DNA of 64,000 bases from CATOSD01 sp965203135 (GCA_965203135.1 CBDBBO010000001.1:620001-684000); one strand, 5' to 3'. Counted from the stretch's first letter, positions 51,743 to 60,487 are shown. Notes: a model not told the origin generated them from the letters alone. Program-made: numbers and translations.

Positions 51743-53083
51743 CTACTCCACCTCCACCGTCGCGGACCCGTCCTCTATCTTGATGCTGGTGCCGTACTTG
51801 GACGACATGTCGCGCATCCCCTCCAGCACCAGCTCCGCGATCTCGCCCTCCGCCAGCAGCGGGCGGCCGCGCGAGCCGCGCGAGCGCAGGAACCCCAGGT
51901 CCAGCGGGATCAGCTCGATGCTCGCCAGCTTGTGCTCCTGGAACTTCACCCGCGCCATGGTGCTGCGCCACTGCAGCGGATCGGCCGGCATACCCTTCGT
52001 GTCCAGCGCGGACCGGGCGTCGTAGAAGTCCGCGGGCACGGCATCCCAGTTGAGCCCCTGACGCAGGTAGTTGTCCTGGGGCATGAGCTCCACGGTGTCG
52101 TTCTGCATCACGAAGTCGCCCAGGCTATGGAATATCGGCTTGCCCTTGTACACCTCCGTGCCCCTGTCGCGGTGCGGCCCGTGCCCCACGTACACGTCCG
52201 CGCCGTGGTCGATGGCGGCCCTGGCGAGCGCCACCGCGTGGTCGCCCGGGTCCGCGCCCGTCTCGCCGCCCTCGTGGTTGTGCATCGTCACGATCACCCA
52301 GTCGGCCATGCGGCGCGCGTCCGATACGCGCTGAAGTATCTGGTCCATGTCGTAGGGGTCGGGCACGCGGTGCTTGCTGAACGACTCGCCCAGCACGTAC
52401 TTCTGCGTGGGGTTGGTGCTGTACATCGGCTGGCCCATCAGGTGGAACACCGAATCCGAGTCGCCCTCGAATCCCCGCGCGCGCTTGTGCTCCTCGAAGC
52501 CAAGCTCCTCGCTCATGCGACGCAGCGCGTCGAACGTGGGCCGGTCGACCGTGAACTCCGATGTGCTGCGCAGCCAGCTCACGCCCGGGCGCCCCAGCAT
52601 GTCGCGGCGTTGCTCGCCCGCGCGGCTCTCGGCGGGACCTGAGTCCGTGACCGAAATCAGCGCCACGCGGCCGGCGTCAGTGTCCAGGTAGGCCGGCGCC
52701 CTCGCCTCCGCCAGGTTGCGTCCGCTGCCGGCGTGAACCAGTCCGGCTTCGTCCAAGTGCTCGATGTTCTCCAGCACGCCGCCCTCGCCAAAGTCGTAGG
52801 CGTGGTTGTTGGAGCACGACACCAGGTTTATGCCCAACCACTGGAGCTCCTGGATGTTCGCGGGGTCCGATCTCATGTACGTGCCAAGCTGGTGCGGATT
52901 CGGCGAGTGGGCGTAGTCATGGAACAGCATCTCCGCGTTGGTGAAGGAGACGTCGCCGCCCTGTATAATCTCCCTCATCCTCAGGAAACGCTCTTCCTTG
53001 AACACGCGCATTCTCCGGCTAATCAGGGACTCGCCGGTCAGCACCATCGTGATGTCGCCGGACTCGGAGTTGTACAGGGTCAT
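51743..53083 (-). CDS. CapA/PgsA-family poly-gamma-glutamate-synthesis-like metallophosphoesterase
   Basis: A 446-residue CapA-family protein with a calcineurin-like fold. TMVLTGESLISRR replaces the usual GD-I/M motif, then FTNAEMLF (N-x-E), LVSCSNNHAYDFGEGG, VTMHNHEGGE, and GHGPHRDRGTEVYKGKPIFHSLGDFV, which is the strongest family signature. No N-terminal membrane anchor, so it differs from true surface CapA/PgsA. AAGGAG lies 7 bp before the ATG. Phosphodiesterase activity is inferred from fold only. Confidence 0.87.
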   Translation of the reverse strand: MTLYNSESGDITMVLTGESLISRRMRVFKEERFLRMREIIQGGDVSFTNAEMLFHDYAHSPNPHQLGTYMRSDPANIQELQWLGINLVSCSNNHAYDFGEGGVLENIEHLDEAGLVHAGSGRNLAEARAPAYLDTDAGRVALISVTDSGPAESRAGEQRRDMLGRPGVSWLRSTSEFTVDRPTFDALRRMSEELGFEEHKRARGFEGDSDSVFHLMGQPMYSTNPTQKYVLGESFSKHRVPDPYDMDQILQRVSDARRMADWVIVTMHNHEGGETGADPGDHAVALARAAIDHGADVYVGHGPHRDRGTEVYKGKPIFHSLGDFVMQNDTVELMPQDNYLRQGLNWDAVPADFYDARSALDTKGMPADPLQWRSTMARVKFQEHKLASIELIPLDLGFLRSRGSRGRPLLAEGEIAELVLEGMRDMSSKYGTSIKIEDGSATVEVE

Positions 53084-53190
53084 GTCTATCTCCTTTCACG
53101 GGGAATGGCCAAAGCTTAAGTCAGCCCTTCGAGAGCGTCAAGGCCGCAGGGAGGATGCAAAGTCGCTTGACGAGACGATAGGAGGCCAAC

Positions 53191-54081
53191 ATGCAGACGG
53201 TAGGGTTCATAGGGCTCGGCAACCTCGGAACGCCAATGGCGCGAAACATCCAGAGGGCTGGGTACCCCATGGTCGTGTTCGACGTGGCGGAGGGCGCCAC
53301 GAGGCCTCTTCTCGAGGGCGGCGCCCGGTTCGCGGCTTCCCCCGGAGAGGTCGCGGCCGCCAGCGAAGTGATCCTCAGCTCGGTGCCGGGGCCTCCCGAG
53401 GTGGAGCGGGTCGCTCTCGGCCCCGGGGGCATCGCCGGCGCCATCGGCGAGGGCGACGTCTACGTGGACCTCTCCACCAGCCGGCCCTCCCTCATACGCG
53501 AGATAGCGGGCGTCTTCGAGGCGAAAGGCGCCCACGTGCTCGACGCTCCGGTACTGACGAGTCCGGCCGCCGCCGAGGACAGGCAGGTGATCGTCATGCC
53601 CAGTGGAGACAGGGAGGTGTTCGAGCGCCTTCTTCCCGTGTTCGAGGCCTTTGCCGACAAGGTCGTCTACCAGGGCGAGCTGGGCATGGGAAGCACCTGC
53701 AAGCTGGTCAACAACATGATCACCCTGGCCGTGAGGCAGGTGGTCGCGGAGGGCTTATCCCTGGGTGTGAAGGCCGGGCTCGACCTGGAGGCCCTCATGG
53801 AGGCCAGCAGCAGAATGACTCTGGGCACTCAGAGGGAGGGCCTGGAGAGGACCGTGTTCCGGGGGGAGTTCGAGCCTCCCTCATTCAGGCAGGCCCTGGC
53901 CAGAAAAGACATCGGACTCGCCAACGAACTGGCCCGGGAGCTGAGCGTTCCAATGCCGGTCGCCAACATCGTGGAGCAGGTCGCCATCCAGTGCGGCAAC
54001 CAAGGCTGGGGAGACCTGGACACCCACGTCATCTACCGGCTGCAGGAGCTCGCGGCGGGCGTGGAGATCAGGCCGCGCTAG
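53191..54081 (+). CDS. NAD(P)-binding beta-hydroxyacid dehydrogenase (HIBADH family)
   Basis: A 296-residue two-domain dehydrogenase. TVGFIGLGNLGTPMARNI is the Rossmann motif. SSVPGPPEVERV and VYVDLSTSRPS follow, and KLVNNMITLAVRQ carries the catalytic Lys. The substrate loop reads DAPVLTSPAAAEDRQ instead of the usual DAPVSGGxxGAxxG, so the substrate probably differs from 3-hydroxyisobutyrate. GGAGG lies 5 bp before the ATG. It reads toward the module B genes. Confidence 0.9.
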   Translation: MQTVGFIGLGNLGTPMARNIQRAGYPMVVFDVAEGATRPLLEGGARFAASPGEVAAASEVILSSVPGPPEVERVALGPGGIAGAIGEGDVYVDLSTSRPSLIREIAGVFEAKGAHVLDAPVLTSPAAAEDRQVIVMPSGDREVFERLLPVFEAFADKVVYQGELGMGSTCKLVNNMITLAVRQVVAEGLSLGVKAGLDLEALMEASSRMTLGTQREGLERTVFRGEFEPPSFRQALARKDIGLANELARELSVPMPVANIVEQVAIQCGNQGWGDLDTHVIYRLQELAAGVEIRPR

Positions 54082-54107
54082 TCCGCCGCGCGGCCCAGCG
54101 GTTAGCC

Positions 54108-55124
54108 TCAGACCCTCTCGTACACCTGCACCCGGTGCCTGGAGGACTCCGTGACGTAGAGTCTGCCATCGACGTCGAGCGTAACGGAGGCCGGACCCCA
54201 GAAGTACGGCTCCGTCTGCGTCGATACCAGGTAGGGCGTGTTGAAGTGGGAGGGCAGGTCGGGCGCCAGGTTGGACTGGTCTCTCGTCGTGCTCTCGTCC
54301 GGATTGACGTCGAGGAACTCCTGCGCCCACTGCGAGACCGTGGCCTCGCCCCGGAGACTCTGCACGAACGCGCCGTCCGGCGCCAGCATCTGCACGCGCT
54401 CGTTGCCCCAATCCGCGACGTAGATGTACCCCTCGACGTCCACCGCCGGCTTGGCCGGCCGGTGGAACTGGCCCTCGCACTCTCCCGGCTCCCCGAAAGC
54501 GGCCAGAAAGCGCCCGTCGGCTGTGAACTTCTGGATGCGGTCGTTACGCCAGTCGGCGACGTACACGTTGCCCCGCGTATCCAGGGTTATGCCCCAGGGG
54601 AGATTGAACTGCCCCTCCCCTTCACCGCTTTCCCCCCACTGCAGCAGGTGCCGGCCCTCGGCGGTGAACTTGTGCACGCGGCAGTTCTTCTGGTCCACGA
54701 CGTACACGTTGTCGTCGGCGTCTATGACCAGGCCGGAGGGCCCGTCCAGCTGTCCGTCGCCGCTGCCGTGCTCTCCCCACTTGCTCCTGAACGCTCCGGA
54801 CCCGTCGAACACGCTGACGCTGTGATGGTACTCGTCGGCGACGTAGACGTTCTCCCGGCTGTCCACAGCGATGGCCGTCGGCAGCCAGAACTGCCCGTCA
54901 CCGTGGCCGTAGGAGCCGAACTCGCCTAGGTACTCCTCGTCGAGAGTGCACACGCCGACCCGAGCCAGCGCCGCGTGCCGGTTCAGCACGTAGATGCGGC
55001 CGCCCCGCCCGATGGCGAGGTCCACGGGGTGCCCGAAGCCTCTGCCGGTCGGGTTGTTGTTCATTACGCCGATGGTCTTGAGATAGCTAAGACCGGGCGC
55101 GTCTGCTCGATTGACGCCGCTCAG
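54108..55124 (-). CDS. NHL-repeat beta-propeller protein (module B)
   Basis: A propeller protein with repeats such as LPTAIAVDSRENVYVADEY, GPSGLVIDADDNVYVVDQK and LPWGITLDTRGNVYVADWR, closely related to the module A protein. The first ATG (55064) would give 318 residues, but coding similarity continues upstream (GLSYLKTIGVMNNN). An in-frame CTG at 55124 has AAGGAG 6 bp before it and would give 338 residues, close to the 336 of module A. The start is therefore proposed as CTG. It is last in the minus-strand order DUF1501-DUF1800-NHL. Confidence 0.82.
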   Translation of the reverse strand: MSGVNRADAPGLSYLKTIGVMNNNPTGRGFGHPVDLAIGRGGRIYVLNRHAALARVGVCTLDEEYLGEFGSYGHGDGQFWLPTAIAVDSRENVYVADEYHHSVSVFDGSGAFRSKWGEHGSGDGQLDGPSGLVIDADDNVYVVDQKNCRVHKFTAEGRHLLQWGESGEGEGQFNLPWGITLDTRGNVYVADWRNDRIQKFTADGRFLAAFGEPGECEGQFHRPAKPAVDVEGYIYVADWGNERVQMLAPDGAFVQSLRGEATVSQWAQEFLDVNPDESTTRDQSNLAPDLPSHFNTPYLVSTQTEPYFWGPASVTLDVDGRLYVTESSRHRVQVYERV

Positions 55125-55176
55125 TGGTCGCTCCTTGCCGGATGAGTGCCGTGCCCCGCTGCTTCGCGCAGTGACG

Positions 55177-56616
55177 CTACGCCCGATGGAACTCCTTAGT
55201 CGCCGCGATCAGGCCCAACAGCTCCGCGACGCGGCCGTCGGACTCTCCCCCCGCCGTCCGGGGTCGGAGGGACACGTCGCCCTTCCTAGTGACGTGAGAA
55301 ACCAGCGCGTCGCGGGTCGACTCCTCCACCATTGTCAGCGGGCCCATGAGGTCCAGGCAGCTATCGACCAGCTCCTCGGGAGTGAACGTGCTTCCGTTCT
55401 CGTTGGCCAACCGCTCGATGATCTGCCGCACGCCCGGCTTTTCGACGTCGTTGAGCTGCTTTGCCGCGAAGTTCACCCTCTCCACCAGCGCCCCGCTGTT
55501 GATCCACTCCGTACCCTCATGCCAGCCCTCCACCGACGGCGGGGCCAGCAGGCTCTGCCCCATGTACCCGACCACCGCGTTGGCCTCCTTCATATCCAGC
55601 GTCGGCTCGGTGACGCCGCCTCCCAGCCGCATCGCGCCCGCCACGAACTCGGCGGGGCACTTCACGCGCGCGAACTGGGCCTCCTTGAAGAAATCGGAGT
55701 TGAACAGGACTCGCAGCATCGAGCGTATGTCGTGGCCGCTCTCCGCGTACACCCCCGCCAGCGTCTCGATGGCGTCCGGGTCCAGCGGCGGAGTGTAGGG
55801 CCACTGCGGGACCGGGGCCTCGTCCGCCACGAAGAAGTCGTAGATGTGCCTGGCGATGAACCTCGCCGTCGCGGGCTGGCGGGCGATTATCTCGATTACG
55901 TCCTCTCCGTTGAACGGCCCGCTCTCTCCCAGGAACTCCTTTTCGCCGTGGTCGTGGTCGTAGTCCCGGTAGTCGAAGTGCCACGCGATCGCGCCGTACG
56001 GCCAGATCGAGGCCTTCGTGGCCCTCGCCGCCATGTACTCCGCGTTGCCCACCGTCCAGCCCGTGAATGCCCGGGCGCACTCCTTGATATCGTCCTCCGT
56101 GTAGTTCCCGATTCCCATGGAGAACAGCTCGAGCAGCTCGCGGCCGAAGTTCTCGTTGATGGCCCCGTTGTGATTGTCCTGGTTGTCCAGCCACATGATC
56201 ATTATCGGGTCCCTGGATATCTCCAGCAGAAGCGTGTCGAACCTGCCCAGGCCGAATCGCCGGAGCATGTCGATCTGCACCGCCAGCGACCGCGCCTGCT
56301 GCGTCTTGCTGAAGCTCGACGCGAAGATGCCGTGCCAGAAGAGGGCGATCTTCTCCTCCAGCGGACTGCTCGTGGTGACCATCCGGTACAGCCACTCCGT
56401 GGCCGGCGGCTCCGGAATGCGGGACTCGTGAATGTCTACGTGGTACCTTCGGATTACGTCGTCGCCGAGGCGCTGTGTGTCCTTGGGATTGAGAAGCTCC
56501 TCCACCGTCTCCTCGTAACCCCTGGCCAGGCGCTCCTCGATCTCGTCCCTGGAGGCACCGAACCCCGCGCGGCGCATCAGGTGCGCCATCAGCTCTATAT
56601 CTTGCCTGCTGGCCAT
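55177..56616 (-). CDS. DUF1800 family protein (module B)
   Basis: A 479-residue paralogue of the protein at 47411. Shared hallmarks: HLMRRAGFGASRDEI, MIMWLDNQDNHNGAINENFG, RELLELFSMGIGNYTEDDI, ARAFTGW, LLAPPSVEGWHEG. No signal peptide. ATG 56616 is 4 bp after the stop of the module B DUF1501 gene, so the two are tightly coupled. The gene order differs from module A (DUF1800-NHL-DUF1501 there), which indicates an old rearranged duplication and not a recent copy. Confidence 0.9.
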   Translation of the reverse strand: MASRQDIELMAHLMRRAGFGASRDEIEERLARGYEETVEELLNPKDTQRLGDDVIRRYHVDIHESRIPEPPATEWLYRMVTTSSPLEEKIALFWHGIFASSFSKTQQARSLAVQIDMLRRFGLGRFDTLLLEISRDPIMIMWLDNQDNHNGAINENFGRELLELFSMGIGNYTEDDIKECARAFTGWTVGNAEYMAARATKASIWPYGAIAWHFDYRDYDHDHGEKEFLGESGPFNGEDVIEIIARQPATARFIARHIYDFFVADEAPVPQWPYTPPLDPDAIETLAGVYAESGHDIRSMLRVLFNSDFFKEAQFARVKCPAEFVAGAMRLGGGVTEPTLDMKEANAVVGYMGQSLLAPPSVEGWHEGTEWINSGALVERVNFAAKQLNDVEKPGVRQIIERLANENGSTFTPEELVDSCLDLMGPLTMVEESTRDALVSHVTRKGDVSLRPRTAGGESDGRVAELLGLIAATKEFHRA

Positions 56617-56620
56617 ATCT

Positions 56621-57754
56621 TCACCGCCCAATGAAGTCGAACTGTTCGAAGCCGCCGTTGACGATCGGTACCGGGTCCAGCCCAAGCCACCTCTCCAGTA
56701 TGGTCGAGTAAGTGGAGCGGAAGTCGTTGTTGAAGTACAGGTCGCCCTGGAGCTGGTCCGCCGTCCTGAGCGAGGGGTACTCCCCGTACAGGCCGCCCTC
56801 CACGGAGCCGCCGATGCAAAACGCGACGCCGCCGGAGCCGTGGTCGGTGCCGGAGCCGTTGTCCTTGATCCGGCGCCCGAACTCCGAGAAGACCAGCACC
56901 AGCGTGTCCCGGTCCCGGCCATGGTCCCTGAGGTCGTCCATGAAGTCGCCGATCGCGGTGGACACCTCGTGCCACAGCTTGTTGTGGACCGGAAGCTCGC
57001 CCCCATGCGTGTCGAAGCTGCCGTGCTGCGCGTAGTAGATGCGCGTCCCGAGGTCGGCGCAGATCACCTGGGCCGCGTCGCGAAGCCTCTGGGCGAGCGG
57101 ATTCGCCTCGTACTCCACTTCCGAGACATAGCTCTCAGGCGCCGACCTGAGGATGTCCGCTCCCTTGAGCGCCGCCTCTCCGGTCTGCCCGATGAACTCG
57201 GACACGATGTCCCTTCCCTCGGCCCCGCCGTACATCTGCGAAAAAGTGTTGAGAGTGTCCAGCCGCGCCTGCTCGTCTTGGATGTCGGGGAACAGCCCGT
57301 AGGTCTCGAGGTTGCCCACGGACGCCACCGGCACCCCCACGCACGACAGCGCCCTGGGCAGCCCTCGGCCCAGGTTCAGGCCTGTCAGTACGTTCTCACC
57401 TCTCGGGTCGAGGTCTCTGATAGCGCGCCCGAGCCAACCCTCCCCGATCACCTTCGTGGGTTCGGCGGTGTGCCAGATGTCCATGGCCCTGAAGTGGGAG
57501 CGGTTGGGTTCCGGGTAGCCGATGCCGTTTATGACGGCGACGTGGCCATCGTCCCACAACCTCTTGATGGGACCCATCCGTGGACTCAGCCCCAGCCGGT
57601 CGTCGAGCTTCAGCACCTCGTCCTGCTTGTGGTGGACGGTGGGCCGGTTGTCGTAGTAGAGCTCGTCGTCGTACGGTACCACCGTGTTCAGGCAGTCGTT
57701 GCCGCCGGTGAGCTCGACGACCACCAGCGACCTGTTTGACTTTTCGGAGACCAT
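56621..57754 (-). CDS. DUF1501 family protein (module B)
   Basis: A 377-residue paralogue of the protein at 49994. VVVELTGGNDCLNTVVPYDD, GIGYPEPNRSHFRAMDIWHTA, AQHGSFDTHGGE, VLVFSEFGRRIKDNGSGTDHG are conserved. No export signal. GAGGAGG lies 6 bp before the ATG. First gene of module B; the RraA-like gene is 34 bp upstream on the same strand, so all four may be one transcript. Confidence 0.9.
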   Translation of the reverse strand: MVSEKSNRSLVVVELTGGNDCLNTVVPYDDELYYDNRPTVHHKQDEVLKLDDRLGLSPRMGPIKRLWDDGHVAVINGIGYPEPNRSHFRAMDIWHTAEPTKVIGEGWLGRAIRDLDPRGENVLTGLNLGRGLPRALSCVGVPVASVGNLETYGLFPDIQDEQARLDTLNTFSQMYGGAEGRDIVSEFIGQTGEAALKGADILRSAPESYVSEVEYEANPLAQRLRDAAQVICADLGTRIYYAQHGSFDTHGGELPVHNKLWHEVSTAIGDFMDDLRDHGRDRDTLVLVFSEFGRRIKDNGSGTDHGSGGVAFCIGGSVEGGLYGEYPSLRTADQLQGDLYFNNDFRSTYSTILERWLGLDPVPIVNGGFEQFDFIGR

Positions 57755-57788
57755 GAAGCCCTCCTCGGCGTCGGGATGTTGTTCCTGA

Positions 57789-58517
57789 TTAGTCCCCCCG
57801 GACCCTGTGCATCTCCGCGATGGTCTCGGCGGTCGGCGGATAGTACTTGCCCGGCGGAACGCCCTCGGCCCTTATCTTCTCCTTGACGTAGTTCTCCGCG
57901 TCCTCGTGCTCGGTCGCCCACTCCAGCGCCGCCTCCGCCATCCAGGAGGGCACCACCAGCACGCCGTCGTTGTCCCCGACCATCACGTCCCCCGGACGCA
58001 CCAGCGCCCCGCCGCACTGGATCTGGACGTTCTCCTCCGCGGGAGTGTACTCGGGATTGCCGTGGAAGCTGCGGTACTTCGCGTACACGGCCAGCCCATA
58101 CCCCTCGTCGGCCATCACGTCCAGGTCTCGGATGGCGCCGTCCACCACGATGCCGTCGGCCTTGTTCATCGCAAGCTGAAGCAGCTTCACGTCTCCCGCC
58201 GCCACGTCCTTGCTCACGCCGGATATGTCCACCACCAGTACGTCGCCCGGTCCGCAGCGTCCCATGGCGACATACTCGGTGGAGTGTTCCCCTGCCGGTC
58301 TCTCGCTGATGAGGTCGGCGCGTATCGGCAGAAACCTCAGGGTCCGGGCGCGCGCCGCCAGTCGTGTCCCGGGCGTCAGGTTCACCAGACCCTCGCACAC
58401 GTTGAAGGGCGACCCGAACTGTCGCACCGCGCTGTAAACGGTCGCCGTGGGCAGCGCCTTCAGCCCGTCCAGCACGTCCTGGGATACCTCCACCGGCCTC
58501 ATATCGAATTCAGGCAT
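57789..58517 (-). CDS. RraA-family protein (HMG/CHA aldolase-like)
   Basis: A 242-residue RraA/aldolase-fold protein. Family features: LPTATVYSAVRQFG near the N-terminus, GRCGPGDVLVVDISG, DGIVVDGAIRDLDVM (the G-x-x-R-D metal and substrate motif), and GDVMVGDNDGVLVVP. Longer than E. coli RraA (161 residues), and more like 4-hydroxy-4-methyl-2-oxoglutarate/4-carboxy-4-hydroxy-2-oxoadipate aldolases. GGAGG lies 7 bp before the ATG. The aldolase role is by analogy. Confidence 0.87.
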   Translation of the reverse strand: MPEFDMRPVEVSQDVLDGLKALPTATVYSAVRQFGSPFNVCEGLVNLTPGTRLAARARTLRFLPIRADLISERPAGEHSTEYVAMGRCGPGDVLVVDISGVSKDVAAGDVKLLQLAMNKADGIVVDGAIRDLDVMADEGYGLAVYAKYRSFHGNPEYTPAEENVQIQCGGALVRPGDVMVGDNDGVLVVPSWMAEAALEWATEHEDAENYVKEKIRAEGVPPGKYYPPTAETIAEMHRVRGD

Positions 58518-58567
58518 GGATGTTCCTCCTTAACGAGCGTCAAAGGTGAACGGGAAAGAGAGAGGAC

Positions 58568-58626
58568 TGGAGCGGAAGATGGGATTCGAACCCACGACCC
58601 TCTCCTTGGCAAGGAGATGCTCTACC
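58568..58626 (-). repeat. Partial tRNA-Gly duplicate (candidate attachment-site copy)
   Basis: These 59 bases are identical to the 3' part of the complete tRNA-Gly at 59440-59498 (CCA end, T arm, anticodon arm, part of the D arm) but lack the 5' acceptor strand. The spacing of 872 bp and the use of a tRNA 3' end are typical of site-specific integration. Confidence 0.85.
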
Positions 58627-59059
58627 TGGCCTCTTGTCTCTCCCTCCTCTTGGCAAGTGCTAACTTGTCTCGAAGATCTTCGAGTTCACTCTCAAGTTCT
58701 ATCCTTCGGTTACGCAGTCGGCACTCTACTGTACTGTTATCGGGCCGCAAACCGGGGCCAATGCAACCCCCGAGCGCCCAAGGGTTATCGCTGATAACCT
58801 GGAGTTCAGCGGTAACTTCCTCAAGTTCTAGGGCGGTGTTCTCAACATCAGCCTCCAACCTCTCCACCTCAGTCATCTGTGATCTGGCGATTGCTTCATC
58901 GACACTATCCTTTACGCCAGCCACTGGAGTAGCTATCCAACCAGGTGAGCTTCCGAGACCTACCCATACGCCAGCAAGAAAACTCGCTACCACCACGGCT
59001 ACAACGAGTATCAGCGTCCGAGTCGTCAACCTATCACCTCGTCTGCGGCGTCCAGCCAT
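58622..59059 (-). CDS. Membrane-anchored coiled-coil protein of unknown function
   Basis: A 145-residue protein. A basic N-terminus (MAGRRRRGDR) is followed by one membrane helix (LILVVAVVVASFLAGVWVG), then a linker and two coiled-coil stretches (VERLEADVENTALELEEV and RIELESELEDLRDKLALAKR) separated by a loop with two cysteines. The shape is like phage spanin or cell-division accessory proteins, but no family is recognised. Its stop codon lies inside the duplicated tRNA-Gly segment, so the integration junction defines its end. Confidence 0.65.
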   Translation of the reverse strand: MAGRRRRGDRLTTRTLILVVAVVVASFLAGVWVGLGSSPGWIATPVAGVKDSVDEAIARSQMTEVERLEADVENTALELEEVTAELQVISDNPWALGGCIGPGLRPDNSTVECRLRNRRIELESELEDLRDKLALAKRRERQEAR

Positions 59060-59142
59060 CGTGCGTCAACCCGCCAGATTCCTCCTCCGCTCGTCATCGT
59101 CCGCCATCGCGGCGGCGAACGAGTCGTCGGTCATGTCGATCC

Positions 59143-59328
59143 TCACCCGAACAGGCGCACGGCGGCGTAGGCGATGGATGACGCGCCGATCATCGAGGTA
59201 AGCATCAATCCCACCATCCACTTAACCAGCTTCGTTTCAAGCTGAGCAAGATCGGCTTTTGTAGCCAGATTGGGCAGGATCCCATCGTAAAACTCTCGCC
59301 GCGTCAACGGCTGGTCGTTTGTGGCCAT
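59143..59328 (-). CDS. Small membrane protein, unknown
   Basis: A 61-residue protein: a hydrophilic N-terminal half (ATNDQPLTRREFYDGILPNL), a short coil (KADLAQLETKLVKW) and one C-terminal membrane helix (MVGLMLTSMIGASSIAYAAV). This layout recalls DUF1640-like and phage small coiled-coil/TM proteins. AGGAG lies 5 bp before ATG 59328. It sits with the preceding gene inside the segment bounded by tRNA-Gly copies. Confidence 0.65.
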   Translation of the reverse strand: MATNDQPLTRREFYDGILPNLATKADLAQLETKLVKWMVGLMLTSMIGASSIAYAAVRLFG

Positions 59329-59439
59329 AAGTCTCCTCTCTCCATCGCCGCACCTCAGCACACTCTTTTCTGTGCCAATGTCCGAAAAGTAAGGGTATCG
59401 GGGGAAGAATCGCGCCTTGTCAGCTACGAATTGGGAGGC

Positions 59440-59514
59440 TGGAGCGGAAGATGGGATTCGAACCCACGACCCTCTCCTTGGCAAGGAGATGCTCTACCAC
59501 TGAGCCACTTCCGC
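59440..59514 (-). tRNA. tRNA-Gly (GCC)
   Basis: Acceptor GCGGAAG/CTTCCGC, D arm GCTCAGTGGTAGAGC, anticodon stem TCTCC/GGAGA with loop TTGCCAA (anticodon GCC), T arm GTGGG/CCCAT around TTCGAAT. T73 and CCA are encoded. Its 3' 59 bases recur at 58568. Confidence 0.95.
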
Positions 59515-59678
59515 CCACGATTCAACGCTAAATCAACCGCTGGCGGTTGTCAAGGGGCGCCGGCGTCTGCCGACGATGTCGTCACTTTGGTCGGCAATCT
59601 CCCGCCAAAACTACCCCAAACCCACCTTGCCCGTTCCGACTGCGCCCCTCTACGCTGCTCATGGGAGTGGTACCTATG

Positions 59679-59760
59679 CACCTCACCACTCCTTCAAACG
59701 GGCAGGCCCCCGGCCCACTTTTGGCGCCGAGGGCCTGCTTTACGTTGCGAACACGACGCG
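59679..59760. repeat. 82-bp direct repeat, copy 1
   Basis: Nearly identical to 60406-60487. It includes an internal hairpin GCAGGCCC...GGGCCTGC followed by TTTACGTTG. On the minus strand it ends in a GAAGGAG box. The two copies bracket the META-domain gene. The rest of the 59515-59893 gap shows no gene. Confidence 0.8.
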
Positions 59761-59893
59761 GCACGTGTATGTCCTCCTAATCCCCCTGGTGAGTGATCAA
59801 TCGCCTTCCTGTGGCAGCCAGGACGAGAGGGACTAGAACGGCAGTCGTGCGAGGCAGTCCGGATGCGGGCCGGGTGGCCTTGCTCCAGGAATC

Positions 59894-60304
59894 CTATTGT
59901 CTCATGGCAAATGTGATGGTCTGCCCATCCGAGCTCGTGATGGTCAACTGGGACCCGTTGATGGCAAACCCCTCCGCATCGACCAGCAGCTCAGTGTACA
60001 GAGACTCCTGCACGAACAGCTCATGGCTTGGACATCCCGCCTCAGTCCAGCTAAGCTCTTCTATCGTGAAGGACGACCCCGAGGCGCTGTACTTGCCATC
60101 GTAGGAGTTGCATCCGGTCCAGCCACTGATGCCGCTCTCCTCGGAAAACTCGACCTCCACATCCCCGATGGCTGGGCTACCCCCTACGGAAAGCAGCGTC
60201 CAAGACGTACCCGCCAGGGGTTGCTCCTCCGCGACGCAGGCAAGCGCCACAAGCGCCGCGGCGCCGACTATGACCGGCAGCAACATCCTTCTCGCCGGAA
60301 CCAT
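59894..60304 (-). CDS. META-domain (HslJ-like) lipoprotein
   Basis: A 136-residue secreted lipoprotein. From ATG 60304 the N-terminus is MVPARRMLLPVIVGAAALV, then a lipobox LVALAC, then a META domain: GTSWTLLSVGG, GCNSYDGKYSASGSSF (the conserved GCN-x-Y motif), and SDGQTITFAMR at the end. HslJ-like proteins relate to heat/novobiocin resistance in E. coli, but most META proteins have no known activity. A longer start at 60355 would precede the signal peptide and is less likely. Confidence 0.82.
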   Translation of the reverse strand: MVPARRMLLPVIVGAAALVALACVAEEQPLAGTSWTLLSVGGSPAIGDVEVEFSEESGISGWTGCNSYDGKYSASGSSFTIEELSWTEAGCPSHELFVQESLYTELLVDAEGFAINGSQLTITSSDGQTITFAMRQ

Positions 60305-60405
60305 GCCCGACAATCGTAGCATAAGCATCGAGTATCTCTCCGCATTGTCTCGCACTCCGCAAAATGAAGAATCTCAGGAAGGTCAGCCGCCCGCCCGATC
60401 CTTTA

Positions 60406-60487
60406 CACCTCACCACTCCTTCAAACGGGCAGGCCCCCGGCCCATTTCTGGCGCCGCGGGCCTGCTTTACGTTGCGAACCCGACGCG
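60406..60487. repeat. 82-bp direct repeat, copy 2
   Basis: Same unit and orientation as 59679-59760, with few differences. The 727-bp spacing encloses the META-domain lipoprotein gene, like a small cassette. Confidence 0.8.

Noticed and set aside
58546..58794. Coding or a full tRNA at the left tRNA-Gly copy
   Set aside because: The 5' acceptor strand and part of the D arm are missing, so it cannot fold as a complete tRNA.
59143..59484. A longer version of the 61-residue membrane protein beginning inside tRNA-Gly
   Set aside because: The upstream part is the translated tRNA; the AGGAG box supports ATG 59328.
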